Assembly: GCF_028617075.1 (NCBI RefSeq)
Contig: NZ_JAQKGV010000006.1
Span: 62,001-126,000 of the forward strand
Reading direction: 5' to 3'
DNA from: Rubrobacter calidifluminis
GTDB lineage: Bacteria; Actinomycetota; Rubrobacteria; Rubrobacterales; Rubrobacteraceae
Length of the DNA: 64,000 nucleotides
In this document: piece by piece, positions 50,504-59,530 of the stretch
Layout: each line of letters opens with the position of its first letter
How positions within the stretch are numbered: the stretch's first letter is position 1
Notes under the pieces: generated by a model
The model's database searches: none
What the model was told of the DNA's origin: nothing
What the model saw: only the letters and a program-made list of their open reading frames with translations
Made by a program: the position numbers and the translations under genes

Positions 50504-51669
50504 GCTTCGAGCACAACGGTGACGGAGAGGAGCTGAAAGTCCTGTGGTTTCTGCCGACCCACGGTGACGGAAGATATCTCGGCACCGGCGAGGGAGGGCG
50601 CGCCGTGGATCTCGGCTACCTCGCCCAGATCGCCCAGGCTGCGGACAACCTGGGTTACTATGGCGTGTTGCTCCCTACGGGGAAGAGCTGCGAGGATGCC
50701 TGGGTCGTGGCCTCGGCGATGATCCCGCTCACGCGTCGGCTCCGCTATCTGGTGGCCGTGCGCCCGGCGCTCCAGCCGCCGAGCCTCGCCGCCCGCATGA
50801 CGGCCACCTTCGACAGGCTCTCAGGGGGGCGTCTGATGATCAACGTCGTGACCGGTGGTGACCCGGTGGAGAACAGGGGGGACGGAATCTTCCTCGATCA
50901 CGGGGAGCGCTATGAGGCCACCCGGGAGTTCCTCGAGGTCTATCGCAGGATGCTCTCCGGCCAGCGGGTGGATTTCGTTGGAAGGCACGTGAACGTCGAG
51001 GGGGCGCAGCTCCTATTCCCGCCGGTGCAGACAGGGGGGCCCCCGCTCTGGTTCGGCGGCTCTTCGAGGGATGCCATCGACGTGGCTGCGAAGACCATAG
51101 ACAAATACCTCACCTGGGGCGAGCCTCCAGACCTCGTAGCCGAGAAGATCGGCAACGTAAGGGCTGCCGCCGAGGGGGAGGGACGCCGGGTTTCGTTCGG
51201 GATCCGGCTGCACGTCATCGTGCGGCCCACGAACGAAGAGGCCTGGGCCGCGGCGGAGGATCTCATCTCTCGCCTTGACGACGAGACGATAGCCTCGGCT
51301 CAGAAGGTCTTCTCCCGCATGGACTCCGAGGGGCAACGCCGGATGAGCGCGCTGCACGGCGGCAGACGGGACCGTCTCGAGGTGAGCCCCAACCTCTGGG
51401 CCGGGGTGGGCCTGGTGCGCGGCGGTGCCGGAACCGCGCTGGTCGGCGATCCGGAGACGGTTGCCGAAAGGATGCGGGAGTACATGCAGCTCGGCATAGA
51501 TAGTTTTATCCTCTCGGGATATCCCCACCTCGAAGAGGCCTACCGGTTCGCGGAGCTGGTGATGCCGCTGCTCCCGTTGCGGCGCGAGGGGTCGCCGCTG
51601 GAGGTCCGCCCGGCCAACACCGGCCCGTTCGGTGAGACCATAGCCAACGACCACAGGCCCGCGCGTTAG
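50500..51669 (+). CDS. ssuD: FMNH2-dependent alkanesulfonate monooxygenase-like protein (SsuD)
   Basis: 389 aa, LLM-class luciferase-like barrel with [37 protein letters not shown] and [19 protein letters not shown]-like segments ([20 protein letters not shown]). These match SsuD, which releases sulfite from alkanesulfonates. TTG start overlaps the FAD-protein stop (TTGA). Last gene of the operon; the stop codon lies inside a perfect hairpin. No SsuABC transporter is next to it. Confidence 0.88.
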   Translation: MSFEHNGDGEELKVLWFLPTHGDGRYLGTGEGGRAVDLGYLAQIAQAADNLGYYGVLLPTGKSCEDAWVVASAMIPLTRRLRYLVAVRPALQPPSLAARMTATFDRLSGGRLMINVVTGGDPVENRGDGIFLDHGERYEATREFLEVYRRMLSGQRVDFVGRHVNVEGAQLLFPPVQTGGPPLWFGGSSRDAIDVAAKTIDKYLTWGEPPDLVAEKIGNVRAAAEGEGRRVSFGIRLHVIVRPTNEEAWAAAEDLISRLDDETIASAQKVFSRMDSEGQRRMSALHGGRRDRLEVSPNLWAGVGLVRGGAGTALVGDPETVAERMREYMQLGIDSFILSGYPHLEEAYRFAELVMPLLPLRREGSPLEVRPANTGPFGETIANDHRPAR

Positions 51670-51690
51670 CCTCCCCGGAGGCTAACGCGC
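51661..51690 (+). terminator. perfect 14-bp hairpin at the ssuD stop
   Basis: GCGCGTTAGCCTCC CC GGAGGCTAACGCGC, no mismatch, with the ssuD stop codon inside the left arm. No uridine tract follows, so it may be a GC-type terminator or an mRNA 3' end stabiliser. Confidence 0.7.
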
Positions 51691-51739
51691 GGGCTGCTCG
51701 GGAAGAAAGCCCATTTTGTTGGAGGGTTCACCAACCCGG

Positions 51740-51758
51740 CCCGCCTGTGGCGGGTTTT
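51740..51758 (+). terminator. intrinsic terminator of the organosulfur operon
   Basis: CCCGCC TGT GGCGGG followed by TTTT. It lies about 50 bp after the first hairpin, giving a two-stage end to the operon. Confidence 0.8.
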
Positions 51759-51762
51759 CGCC

Positions 51763-51790
51763 TTGATCGTCCCCGATGCGTGTGTAGAAT
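51763..51790 (+). promoter_or_regulatory. promoter upstream of the 188-aa membrane protein
   Basis: TTGATC (51763-51768), 16 bp, TAGAAT (51785-51790) preceded by TGTG (extended -10). The remaining 148 bp to the gene show no other feature. Confidence 0.5.
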
Positions 51791-51938
51791 GCATATAGTC
51801 TTGAGAATCCGAAACGAGCCTTTTACGGAGGCGGTTGCCGGTGTGGTCGATAGCGAAGAGCGGGAGCCTGGACAAAGGGTACGTATGGTGTTGTAGTTCC
51901 GGTGTACCTGCCGGTATGGTACGTGAGAGGTTTGCTGG

Positions 51939-52505
51939 TTGAGCCCTATGTTCGCCGCGGGCTCTGCGCTTCATTCCTACGGTTATGGAGGGTATCTTTT
52001 CGACCCGTCGAGCAGCTCCGGATCACAGATCCAGCGTGAGGCCAACTATTTCGGATATGCGCTCGGGGTGACGGCCTTCGCTATCTTCGTCCTCCTCGGT
52101 GCCCTCTACGGATTCTACAGGCGCCACGCGATACTGCGCCGGTTGAGGGAGGGATACCTTTCGCTCCTCGCGCACGGTTTCGCCCGTGGTAGCGAGTCTT
52201 CGGGTAGGGAGGGGCCCGGAGAGCTCTGCCGGAAGATAGTGTGGCGGGCCAGATACATCCGGGTGGTCCTGCGCATTCCCGAACGTGCCGGCTCTCCGGA
52301 GGAGATCGAAATGTGTCGTCTGGGCTACAGCAACTGTCTGGACGACCTGCTGGAGCTGATGCGCATGACCGAAAAAGAGCTTCCTCATTGCGGCAGGCTC
52401 AGGAGGCTCGAGATCGAGTTCATCAGATGGCGTGTGCACAGAGCCCTCGCCCGGGCACGTGAAGCCTTCCCCGGTGAGCGGGCACCGGCCTGCTCTGGTC
52501 GCTGA
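51939..52505 (+). CDS. single-pass membrane protein of unknown function
   Basis: 188 aa, TTG start (ATG at 51948 possible). Tyr/Gly/Ser-rich outside segment (HSYGYGGYLFDPSSSSG), one membrane helix (about 38-60), then a basic helical cytoplasmic domain of about 125 residues with three cysteines. No family recognised. It stands between the organosulfur operon and an APC permease without a coupled partner. Confidence 0.65.
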   Translation: MSPMFAAGSALHSYGYGGYLFDPSSSSGSQIQREANYFGYALGVTAFAIFVLLGALYGFYRRHAILRRLREGYLSLLAHGFARGSESSGREGPGELCRKIVWRARYIRVVLRIPERAGSPEEIEMCRLGYSNCLDDLLELMRMTEKELPHCGRLRRLEIEFIRWRVHRALARAREAFPGERAPACSGR

Positions 52506-52649
52506 ACCGGGGTGGGAGGCCCTCAGGGCGCCTTGTTTTCGGATGTTGGTTCGGCTGAAAGGAGTTGAGCGGACATAAGCGACGATCGGACGGAGTCGAG
52601 AAGCGGAGAGCGGGCCTCTTTTCGTAAGGATCTCGGACGCTGGTCCCTG

Positions 52650-54182
52650 ATGGCTGCTTCGATGGGAGGTGTGATCGGCAGCGGCTGGCTCTTCGCCGGC
52701 ATGTACGCCGCGCGCGCCAGCGGACCCGCCGCGATCCTTTCCTGGCTCATAGGCGGGGCCTCGATTCTGGTGATAGCCCTGATCTACGCGGAGCTCTCCG
52801 CAGCCAGGCCGGAGGCCGGTGGGACAATACGCTATCCAGCCTACACCAACGGCACTCTGGCGGCGTCTCTGGTCTCGTGGAGCACCTGGCTCCTCTACAC
52901 CGCCAACCCCCCGACTGAGGCCTCGGCCGCCGTGCAGTACCTGAGCTACTTCTGGCCCGGTCTCTACGTGGATGGTGCGCTCTCCGGGGCGGGTGTGGCC
53001 GTGGCCATTGGGCTCATGGTGCTCTTCGTCGTCGTCAACTACTTCGGCGTGCGCTGGTTTGCCCGGCTTAACAACGGCATCACGGCGATAAAGGTCTTCG
53101 TTCCGCTCCTGACCGTGTTGGCCCTGATCTTCACATCCTTCCACCCCGCGAACTTTACTGGAGAGGAATCGGGAGGGTTCGCACCGTACGGGATAAGCGG
53201 GGCGCTGGGTGCTATCACCACCGCGGGGATACTCTTCGCCTACACCGGTTTCGAACAGGCGATAGCGCTCGGCGAGGAGGGAAGCTCGCCGGTGCGGGAC
53301 GTCCCGAGGGCCGTGCTGACGGTCATGGGGGCGTCAATCGTGATCTACGTGGGATTGCAGGTCGCGTTCCTGGGTGGCGTCACCCCGCGCATGCTCTCGA
53401 GGGGCTGGGATCACGTCTCACTCAACTCGCCGTTCGCGGACCTCGCCGTGGCGGCGAATCTTACCTGGCTCTCCTGGCTGCTCTTCGTCGATTCCGTGAT
53501 CTCTCCCTCGGGCTCCAGCCTCTCCTTTACTGCCTCCAGCGCCCGGCTGGTCTATGCCATGGGAGAGAATGGGTTCTTCCCGGGGATCTTCCGCAGGCTG
53601 CATCCCCGATTCGGCGTCCCGCACTACGCTCTGCTACTCAACTTCCTGGTGGGGCTCGCATTCTTGCTGCCTCTGCCCAGCTGGCAGTCTCTTGTCTCGG
53701 TCATGGGCGTCCTGGTGGGCTTCGCTTACGCGACCGGTGCAGTCTCCATCACCGTGTTCCGCCACCAGGGTATCGTCGGCGGAATACGCATACCGGCGAT
53801 GCGCATGCTCGCACCCGCGGGTTTCATCATCTCTACCCTCATCAGCTACTGGGCCGGATGGCAGCGGTTGCACATCGCAATACCAATGCTGCTGGCCGGC
53901 GCTGTAGTCTACGCGATATCCTGCATTCACTACCCGAAACCCAGAGAAGATCTCCGGGGCGGTGTATGGCTGGTCATGCTGATCCTGTCCATGCTGATCG
54001 TAAGCTACCTGGGCTCCTTCGGCGGCCGGGGGCTCCTCAATGCTCCCTGGGATAGCGTCGTTATGGGCGCGATCTCCTTGCTCGTCTACCTCCTGGGTAC
54101 CCGCAGCGGATTCTGGTATACCAGCCGGCCCTTCTGGCAGAAGGAGATCCTCCCACAACTCCAGAGAGACCACCGCAGATAG
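52650..54182 (+). CDS. APC-family amino acid permease
   Basis: 510 aa from ATG 52650, 12 membrane helices. First helix ASMGGVIGSGWLFAGMYAA carries the unwound GSG motif of APC transporters; later IKVFVPLLTVLALI and AYTGFEQAIALGEE are typical. The usual cytoplasmic N-terminal tail is missing with this start, yet the in-frame codons upstream (SFRKDLGRWSL and before, back to a TGA) look coding. An ATA at 52575 with AAAGGAG upstream could be a non-standard start. Imports amino acids or polyamines with protons. Confidence 0.88.
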   Translation: MAASMGGVIGSGWLFAGMYAARASGPAAILSWLIGGASILVIALIYAELSAARPEAGGTIRYPAYTNGTLAASLVSWSTWLLYTANPPTEASAAVQYLSYFWPGLYVDGALSGAGVAVAIGLMVLFVVVNYFGVRWFARLNNGITAIKVFVPLLTVLALIFTSFHPANFTGEESGGFAPYGISGALGAITTAGILFAYTGFEQAIALGEEGSSPVRDVPRAVLTVMGASIVIYVGLQVAFLGGVTPRMLSRGWDHVSLNSPFADLAVAANLTWLSWLLFVDSVISPSGSSLSFTASSARLVYAMGENGFFPGIFRRLHPRFGVPHYALLLNFLVGLAFLLPLPSWQSLVSVMGVLVGFAYATGAVSITVFRHQGIVGGIRIPAMRMLAPAGFIISTLISYWAGWQRLHIAIPMLLAGAVVYAISCIHYPKPREDLRGGVWLVMLILSMLIVSYLGSFGGRGLLNAPWDSVVMGAISLLVYLLGTRSGFWYTSRPFWQKEILPQLQRDHRR

Positions 54183-54209
54183 CCCGTTCCCCAGAATCCC
54201 CAGCCTCCC

Positions 54210-54268
54210 TTGACATCCGGCGAGCTGGATTGTATTTTCTACTTACCCTATTAATTGAGTAGAAAATA
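54210..54268 (+). promoter_or_regulatory. promoter and long inverted repeat of the MHS transporter gene
   Basis: TTGACA (54210-54215), 17 bp, TATTTT (54233-54238). The -10 is the start of an 11-bp perfect inverted repeat TATTTTCTACT / AGTAGAAAATA (54233-54243 and 54258-54268, 14-bp spacer), so a repressor bound here would block transcription. Confidence 0.7.
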
Positions 54269-54286
54269 TTTGAAGGAGGGCTTCTC

Positions 54287-55645
54287 TTGGGTGTTTTTCG
54301 GGAAGATTCCGCAGGGGTGGAGGCTGGTGGCTCTCTGGTGAGGAGGGTTGCGCTGGCGAGCTTCATAGGCACTGCGGTGGAGTGGTATGACTTTTTCCTT
54401 TTCGGGACGGCTTCTGCGCTGGTCTTCGGGAGGCTTTTCTTTCCGAACGTGGATCCGGCGCTCGGCACGCTGGCGTCCTTCGGCACGCTTGCCGTAGGGT
54501 TCGTTGCCCGGCCCGTGGGTGGAGTTCTGTTCGGGCACTATGGTGACAGGATCGGGCGCAAGGCCATGCTGGTGATGACGCTGCTCATAATGGGTGTGGC
54601 CACGCTGGGTGTTGGATTGTTGCCGACTTACCAACAGGTTGGGATATGGGCGCCGGTTCTCCTGCTCTTGCTGCGTGTGCTGCAGAGCATAGGCGTCGGT
54701 GGTGAATGGGGTGGGGGGATCCTGATGGCCGTCGAGCACGCTGGCGGGAGGCGGCGCGGTTTTTATGGGGGATGGCAGGCGCTCGGGTCTCCCGTGGGGC
54801 TCGGTTTGGGGACGGCGGTGTTCATGGCTTTCTCCCTGCTGCCGGACAGGCAGTTTTTCGAGTGGGGGTGGCGGGTGCCGTTCCTGCTGAGCGTGGTACT
54901 GGTGGGCATAGGCCTTTATATAAGGCTAAGGGTCGCCGAGTCTCCTGTCTTCGCCGGGATGGAGAGGAGGGGTATCATCTCTGCCCGGCCGGTCGCCGAT
55001 CTCTGGCGTTATCATCGCAGAAGCTTGCTGTTCGCGATGGGGGCCCGGTTGGCGGAAGGTCTTACGTTCAACCTCTATGCCATCTGGTCGCTGGACTACA
55101 TCAGCGGGGATCTCGGGATCGACAGGAACGTGGCACTCGGTGCCATAGTCGCTGCGTCTGCGGTGGCGGTGGGTGTCATACCCGCTTTCGCCAGCCTCTC
55201 CGATAGGGTGGGGCGCCGTCCAGTGTACATGCTCGGGGCGGCCTTCAGCGCCCTGTTCTCGTTTCCATTCTTCCTGCTGGTCGATTCTGGAGAGCAGCTG
55301 CTCATAACCCTGGCGATAGTTCTGGGGCTCGCCTTCGGCACCTACGTGATGGGTTCTGTTGAGGGGTGTTTCTTCTCCGAGATGTTTGATCCCAGGGTAC
55401 GCTACAGTGGGGCTTCGATCGCCTTTCAGCTCTCGGGGGTTGTCGCCAGCGGGCCCGCCCCACTCGTGGCGGCGGGATTACTCGCCTGGTCCGGAGGCAG
55501 TCCCTGGCCTGTAGCTCTCCTGGTCGCCGTCGTTTCGACCGTCAGCCTCGTTTCGGCCTGGCTGGCCGGGGAGACCTATCGCAGGGACATCTCCGGGAGC
55601 ATCATCGCCGGGCAGGAGGTGCGGGATGACGAGCAGGCGGCTTGA
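54287..55645 (+). CDS. MFS transporter of the metabolite:H+ symporter (MHS) family
   Basis: 452 aa, 12 helices. Helix 1-2 signature IGTAVEWYDFFLFGTASALVF, loop FGHYGDRIGRKAMLV, and RVLQSIGVGGEWGGGILMAVEH characterise the MHS family (citrate, shikimate, alpha-ketoglutarate, proline/betaine). Substrate unknown. TTG start with AAGGAGG. Strong promoter with operator upstream. Confidence 0.9.
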   Translation: MGVFREDSAGVEAGGSLVRRVALASFIGTAVEWYDFFLFGTASALVFGRLFFPNVDPALGTLASFGTLAVGFVARPVGGVLFGHYGDRIGRKAMLVMTLLIMGVATLGVGLLPTYQQVGIWAPVLLLLLRVLQSIGVGGEWGGGILMAVEHAGGRRRGFYGGWQALGSPVGLGLGTAVFMAFSLLPDRQFFEWGWRVPFLLSVVLVGIGLYIRLRVAESPVFAGMERRGIISARPVADLWRYHRRSLLFAMGARLAEGLTFNLYAIWSLDYISGDLGIDRNVALGAIVAASAVAVGVIPAFASLSDRVGRRPVYMLGAAFSALFSFPFFLLVDSGEQLLITLAIVLGLAFGTYVMGSVEGCFFSEMFDPRVRYSGASIAFQLSGVVASGPAPLVAAGLLAWSGGSPWPVALLVAVVSTVSLVSAWLAGETYRRDISGSIIAGQEVRDDEQAA

Positions 55646-55660
55646 AAGTCGGGGCGTATC

Positions 55661-56068
55661 TCAGGAGTCTTGTTGTCGGATCATGGCCGACCCGAGCGCC
55701 AGCAGGATCATGCTGGAAGCCGCGTGCTGGGCGACCTGCCAGGGTTTTCCACCCTCCAGCAGAACCAGTGTGGCGTCGAGTGCCGGTATCACCGCCCCGG
55801 TAACCCAGAGTATGCCCAGTGGCCGGCGCATCCCGAGCTTCAGCATCGTGAGCGTGGAGAGCCCCAGCCCCAGGTCCCTCGCCGCGGCCACCCGCACGAA
55901 CCCCCCATCCTCAGGAGGGCGGTCGGAAGTGAGTCCGAACCAGCGCGCCATGTAGCCGGGCCGCAGCATACCCGCCACCCCGATCCCGGCGAGCCCCGCA
56001 CCGCCGAGGGCCGAGAGCAGATGGTAGACGCCCCCTGGTCCCCAGCCTTCCCTGCTTCCGGACGACAT
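55661..56068 (-). CDS. DUF4267-type small membrane protein
   Basis: 135 aa, four hydrophobic segments. GVAGMLRPGYMARWFGL and FVRVAAARDLGLGLSTL resemble the DUF4267 family of unknown function. Convergent with the MHS gene, ending 15 bp from it. Confidence 0.65.
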   Translation of the reverse strand: MSSGSREGWGPGGVYHLLSALGGAGLAGIGVAGMLRPGYMARWFGLTSDRPPEDGGFVRVAAARDLGLGLSTLTMLKLGMRRPLGILWVTGAVIPALDATLVLLEGGKPWQVAQHAASSMILLALGSAMIRQQDS

Positions 56069-56299
56069 CCCCCGGGCTCCTTTCTTGGTTCTTTGGATCT
56101 CGAGGGAAGTTTACACGCAGCGCTTGACCGGCTCTGGTTGTTGTACCTACACTTCTGTCCGCGTGATTTCCCGGGGCTTCGGGTCCGGGCGGCGTCGGAT
56201 GCCGCGAGGTGAGCGCCCGGGGATTCCCGGCTGGGAGCTTATATTCTTCCGGAAGTCACACGTCCCGCCGGGTGCGGGTTATCCAGGGGAGGAGAAGAG

Positions 56300-57058
56300 A
56301 TGACCAGATACGACCTGCAGGACCGCGCGGCGATAGTGACCGGGGCGGGAGCCGGTATAGGGGAAGCCTGTGCGCGGGCCCTCGCCGCTAGTGGCGCCCG
56401 AGTGCTCGTGGCCGACCTCGACGGAGAGCGCGCACGGCGGGTCGCAGGCGACATCTCCGATGGAGGTGGCGTTGCGATCGCCCACGTGGTCGACGTGAGC
56501 CGCCCGGAGGATGTGGAGGCGATGGTCGCGCGAGCGGAGGCCGAGTTCGGCCCGCTGCGCATAGCTGTGAACAACGCCGGCATCGGTGGAACCTCTCAGC
56601 CGACCGGCGAGTATGATCTCGAGGCCTGGCGCCGGGTGATGTCCGTCAACCTCGACGGCGTCTTCTATTGCATGCGGGCAGAGATCGGGCCGATGGCCAG
56701 AGCCGGGGGCGGTTCGATCATCAACATGTCCTCCGTGTTGGGTAGCGTGGGCATAGCCAACTCTCCTGCCTACGTGGCGGCCAAGCATGGTGTGGTGGGG
56801 CTCACCAGGTCTGCTGCCCTCGAGCACGCCGCTCAGGGCGTACGCGTCAACGCGGTCGGCCCGGGCTTCATCTCCACCCCCCTGCTGGAGCAGAACCTTT
56901 CCGCCGAAGCCCGGGCGCAGGTGGCCGCGCTGCACGCCCTCAACCGGCTCGGCTCACCCGAGGAGGTGGCCGGTCTGGTGGCGTTCCTCGCCTCCGACGA
57001 CGCCTCGTTTATCACAGGCAGTTACCATCTGGTGGATGGGGGGTATGCCACGCGCTGA
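56300..57058 (+). CDS. short-chain dehydrogenase/reductase
   Basis: 252 aa classical SDR: TGAGAGIG (14-21), NNAG (91-94), catalytic Ser144/145, Tyr158 and Lys162 (YVAAK), and the C-terminal DGGYATR. The acidic residue after beta-2 (VADLDGERA) favours NAD(H). Oxidises or reduces an alcohol/ketone; substrate not predictable. ATG with GGGGAGGAGAAG. The 230 bp upstream show a TATATT-like -10 near 56239 and no gene. Confidence 0.9.
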   Translation: MTRYDLQDRAAIVTGAGAGIGEACARALAASGARVLVADLDGERARRVAGDISDGGGVAIAHVVDVSRPEDVEAMVARAEAEFGPLRIAVNNAGIGGTSQPTGEYDLEAWRRVMSVNLDGVFYCMRAEIGPMARAGGGSIINMSSVLGSVGIANSPAYVAAKHGVVGLTRSAALEHAAQGVRVNAVGPGFISTPLLEQNLSAEARAQVAALHALNRLGSPEEVAGLVAFLASDDASFITGSYHLVDGGYATR

Positions 57059-57171
57059 GTCCCCATCTCCGAGCCGTGCTAAGATCGAGGAAAGGTATAC
57101 TAAGATCGTCTGACATGCCAGGATTCGTCTGATCTCGACCGGACGGGTCCGGGTGCGCTGAGAAGGGGCGA

Positions 57172-57873
57172 ATGGGCAGCTCTGGCGAGAAGAGTGGGGC
57201 CACGATAAGGGTCCTGGTGGCGGACGACCACGACATCGTCAGGTTCGGGCTCAGGAAGATGCTTGAGGCCGAGCCGGGGATCGAGGTAGTGGGGGAGGCG
57301 TCGAGCGGCGTGGAGGCGCTCGAACTCTGCCGCTCCCTGAAGCCGGATATTGTGGTGATGGACATCAGGCTCCCCGGCGTGGACGGGATCACCGCGACCC
57401 GCCTCATCAAGCGCGAGTTTCCCAACACCGCCGTCCTGATACTGACGGCTTATGAGAGTACCGAGTATCTTGTCGAGTCCGTACGCGCCGGGGCTGCCGG
57501 CTATCTCCTCAAGGAGAAGGCGGTCCAGCGCCTTCCCGGGGCCGTGAGGCGGGTTATGAACGGGGAGTCTCCGCTCGACCAGGAGCTCGCCATGCGGGTT
57601 CTGAAGGGCATCTCGGAGAAGAGAGGGGCGCACTCACCGGACGGGGATGAGGTTGTCCGTACCGGCTTTCTGCTGGAGAAACTAACCGACAGGGAACGGG
57701 AGATACTCACGCTGGTAGCGATGGGCCTGAGCAACCAGGAGATCGCCGAGAGGTTGTACCTGAGCGTCGGCACCGTCAAATCCCACGTGCACCGCATAAT
57801 CTCCAAGCTCGGCGTCTCCGACAGAACCCAGGCCGCCGTGCTCGCCGTCCAGCTCGGTATGGTCTCTACGTAG
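57172..57873 (+). CDS. NarL/FixJ-type response regulator (orphan)
   Basis: 233 aa. Receiver with acidic ADDHD, phosphoacceptor Asp64 (VVMDIRLPG), Thr in ILTAYES and Lys in YLLKEKA; C-terminal LuxR HTH (LTDREREILTLVAMGLSNQEIAERL...KSHVHRI, quoted in part). All receiver residues are intact, so phosphorylation is expected. No histidine kinase is adjacent. ATG start. Confidence 0.92.
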   Translation: MGSSGEKSGATIRVLVADDHDIVRFGLRKMLEAEPGIEVVGEASSGVEALELCRSLKPDIVVMDIRLPGVDGITATRLIKREFPNTAVLILTAYESTEYLVESVRAGAAGYLLKEKAVQRLPGAVRRVMNGESPLDQELAMRVLKGISEKRGAHSPDGDEVVRTGFLLEKLTDREREILTLVAMGLSNQEIAERLYLSVGTVKSHVHRIISKLGVSDRTQAAVLAVQLGMVST

Positions 57874-57907
57874 TCCGGTGGATCTGGCTTCCCTTCCGGA
57901 GGGCTGG

Positions 57908-58090
57908 CTACTTCTCCTGCCAGGGGATGATCCTCAGGATGGCGAGCCCCGCAGATATGAGGGTGAACGCCGCCACGAACAGCAACACCGCCATCCAGAT
58001 CGACCCGAGGTGCAGGAAACCACCCGTCTCCGGCAGTACAGAGGCGGCTCCTCCTGCCACAGCGCTTCCCGACGCAAGCTTACCGTACAT
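57908..58090 (-). CDS. tiny LPETG sortase-substrate-like membrane protein
   Basis: 60 aa from ATG 58090 with AAAGGAGGT 5 bp upstream. Short Ala/Ser/Gly N-terminus, then LPETGG at about 21-26, a membrane helix (about 32-54) and a short tail RIIPWQEK. This is the order of a cell-wall sorting signal (LPxTG, helix, charged tail), but there is no recognisable Sec signal peptide and almost no protein before the motif. Possibly a minimal sortase substrate; no sortase gene is seen in the window. Confidence 0.7.
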   Translation of the reverse strand: MYGKLASGSAVAGGAASVLPETGGFLHLGSIWMAVLLFVAAFTLISAGLAILRIIPWQEK

Positions 58091-58141
58091 CAAGACCTCC
58101 TTTGAAAGACTTCCTATTGCCCTCGTGTGCTGCCCGGGCCC

Positions 58142-59275
58142 CTAGATGGGGTCTTCCTCGAAAAGGTGCGTACCCCAGCTTTCAGGCTTCCGGAAGAGCA
58201 TGTCCCAGAGACACTTCACGTAGATGACCTGTTGGAAAAGATCGTAGGCGAATTCGATCACGAGCACCGAGGCAATGGCCACCTCCACATACCCGGCCCG
58301 CCACACGGTCACGATCCTCTCCAATAGGAATATCCCTGCCAGGCCCACCCAGAACGGGCGGAAGCTGACCTCACCAACCGCGATGGAGAGGGCCGTAACC
58401 AGGACGAGGAGAAAGACCGCCAGCGTTCCCACACCCATGAAAGCCTGCCGCAGGATGTACGGCAGCGTGGTGGGCGTGATCCCGTATGCGCGGAGGTTTT
58501 CGAAGGCACCCCGCTGCCATCTTACGCGCTGTCGCCAGAGCCTGCTCCAGCTTGGCATCACGTCGGTCATCACGGTGCACTCTCTGGGCGACACACAGCG
58601 CCAGCCGAGGGACTTCAGGGCCAGCGTGAGCTCGTTGTCCTCGGTCAGGGCAAGGGTGTCGTACACCTGCCTGATCCCCCCCGGTATCCTGCCTTCGGCC
58701 CTGGCTGAGGCGACCTCTCTCAGGGCCTCGGCCCTGAACAGGGCTCCGGTCCCGGTTATCACCTTGGCCTTCGCCCCACCACGGGCGATCTCACGCGCGT
58801 ACCTGACGTACTCGGCGTGTTGTAACCTCTCCACCAGGCTGGAGCGGCGTGCGGCGAGGAAGATTCCCCCGACCGCCCCGATCCTGTCGTCCTCAGCCAT
58901 TCTGGCGAGCGCCACCTCCACGAAGCGCTCACCCAGCTCCGAGTCTCCGTCCATGACCAGGACGAAATCCGCCTCGCCAAGGGATGGCAGTACCTTCGCG
59001 AGCGCCTGGTTGAGGGCTCCGGCCTTCTTCTGCGTGTTGCCGGAGGTGAAGAAGACCTCGGCTCCCTCCTCAAGCGCGATCTCCGGGGTGCGGTCCGTGC
59101 AGTTGTCAGCGATGACCACGATCCTGTCCGGAACCCGGCTCTGGTTCTTCAGAGAGGCGACCGCCCGGGCTATGAGCTCCTCCTCGTCGTGGGCCGGTAT
59201 GAGGGCGACGACAGAGGCTTCAGCCTCTTCGATCGCAGGATAATCTGTCTCTTGTGGATGAATCTCTAGTCTCAC
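58142..59275 (-). CDS. membrane GT2 glycosyltransferase
   Basis: 377 aa. GT-A domain with VVALIPAHDEE, VLVMDGDSELG (DxD), TEDNELTLALKSLG and QRVRW (QxxRW, processive-synthase motif), then three to four membrane helices. Resembles N-acetylglucosaminyl- or glucan-synthase-like GT2 enzymes that make and export a polymer. GTG start without clear ribosome binding site. Divergent from the cyclic-di-GMP riboswitch and the GH26-like hydrolase, which makes a joint exopolysaccharide function likely. Confidence 0.87.
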   Translation of the reverse strand: MRLEIHPQETDYPAIEEAEASVVALIPAHDEEELIARAVASLKNQSRVPDRIVVIADNCTDRTPEIALEEGAEVFFTSGNTQKKAGALNQALAKVLPSLGEADFVLVMDGDSELGERFVEVALARMAEDDRIGAVGGIFLAARRSSLVERLQHAEYVRYAREIARGGAKAKVITGTGALFRAEALREVASARAEGRIPGGIRQVYDTLALTEDNELTLALKSLGWRCVSPRECTVMTDVMPSWSRLWRQRVRWQRGAFENLRAYGITPTTLPYILRQAFMGVGTLAVFLLVLVTALSIAVGEVSFRPFWVGLAGIFLLERIVTVWRAGYVEVAIASVLVIEFAYDLFQQVIYVKCLWDMLFRKPESWGTHLFEEDPI

Positions 59276-59379
59276 GGGAATTCAAGGTTAGTCGAGGGCC
59301 GGCCGTCTGCCATCTATCGATGGTTTATTCGCCTTCTATCCAGGGATTAAAGTTCGCGATTCCCCGGGCCGAAAACACC

Positions 59380-59465
59380 TTTGCAACCGAAAAGGCAAAC
59401 CCGTCGCGAGGCGGGGACGCAAAGCCACGGGTCTCCCCCGGGAGTCAGCCGGGCTGCCGAAGTGA
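59380..59465 (+). ncRNA. cyclic-di-GMP-I (GEMM-I) riboswitch aptamer
   Basis: Contains the invariant parts of the class in order: GGCAAACC (59394-59401), a P2 hairpin CCCGTC-GCGA-GGCGGG with GNRA tetraloop, GGGACGCAAAGCC (59414-59426), the P3 arm ACGGG..., and the closing GCCGGGCTGCCGA (59448-59460). GNRA loop plus GACGCAAAGCC is diagnostic of GEMM-I. It lies 66 bp before the GH26-like start codon on the same strand. Confidence 0.92.
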
Positions 59466-59485
59466 GCCTGTACGGCGCGGGCCTG

Positions 59486-59525
59486 CGCGTTCCTCCTCTG
59501 GGCGGGTTCTGTTAGAGGAGGCGCG
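59486..59525 (+). promoter_or_regulatory. expression platform hiding the ribosome binding site
   Basis: CGCG-TT-CCTCCTCT (59486-59499) pairs with AGAGGAGG-CGCG (59514-59525), 12 bp with a TT bulge. The right arm is the Shine-Dalgarno sequence of the gene starting at 59531. This suggests translational control by the upstream aptamer; the sign (on or off) cannot be read from sequence. Confidence 0.75.
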
Positions 59526-59530
59526 GAGAG

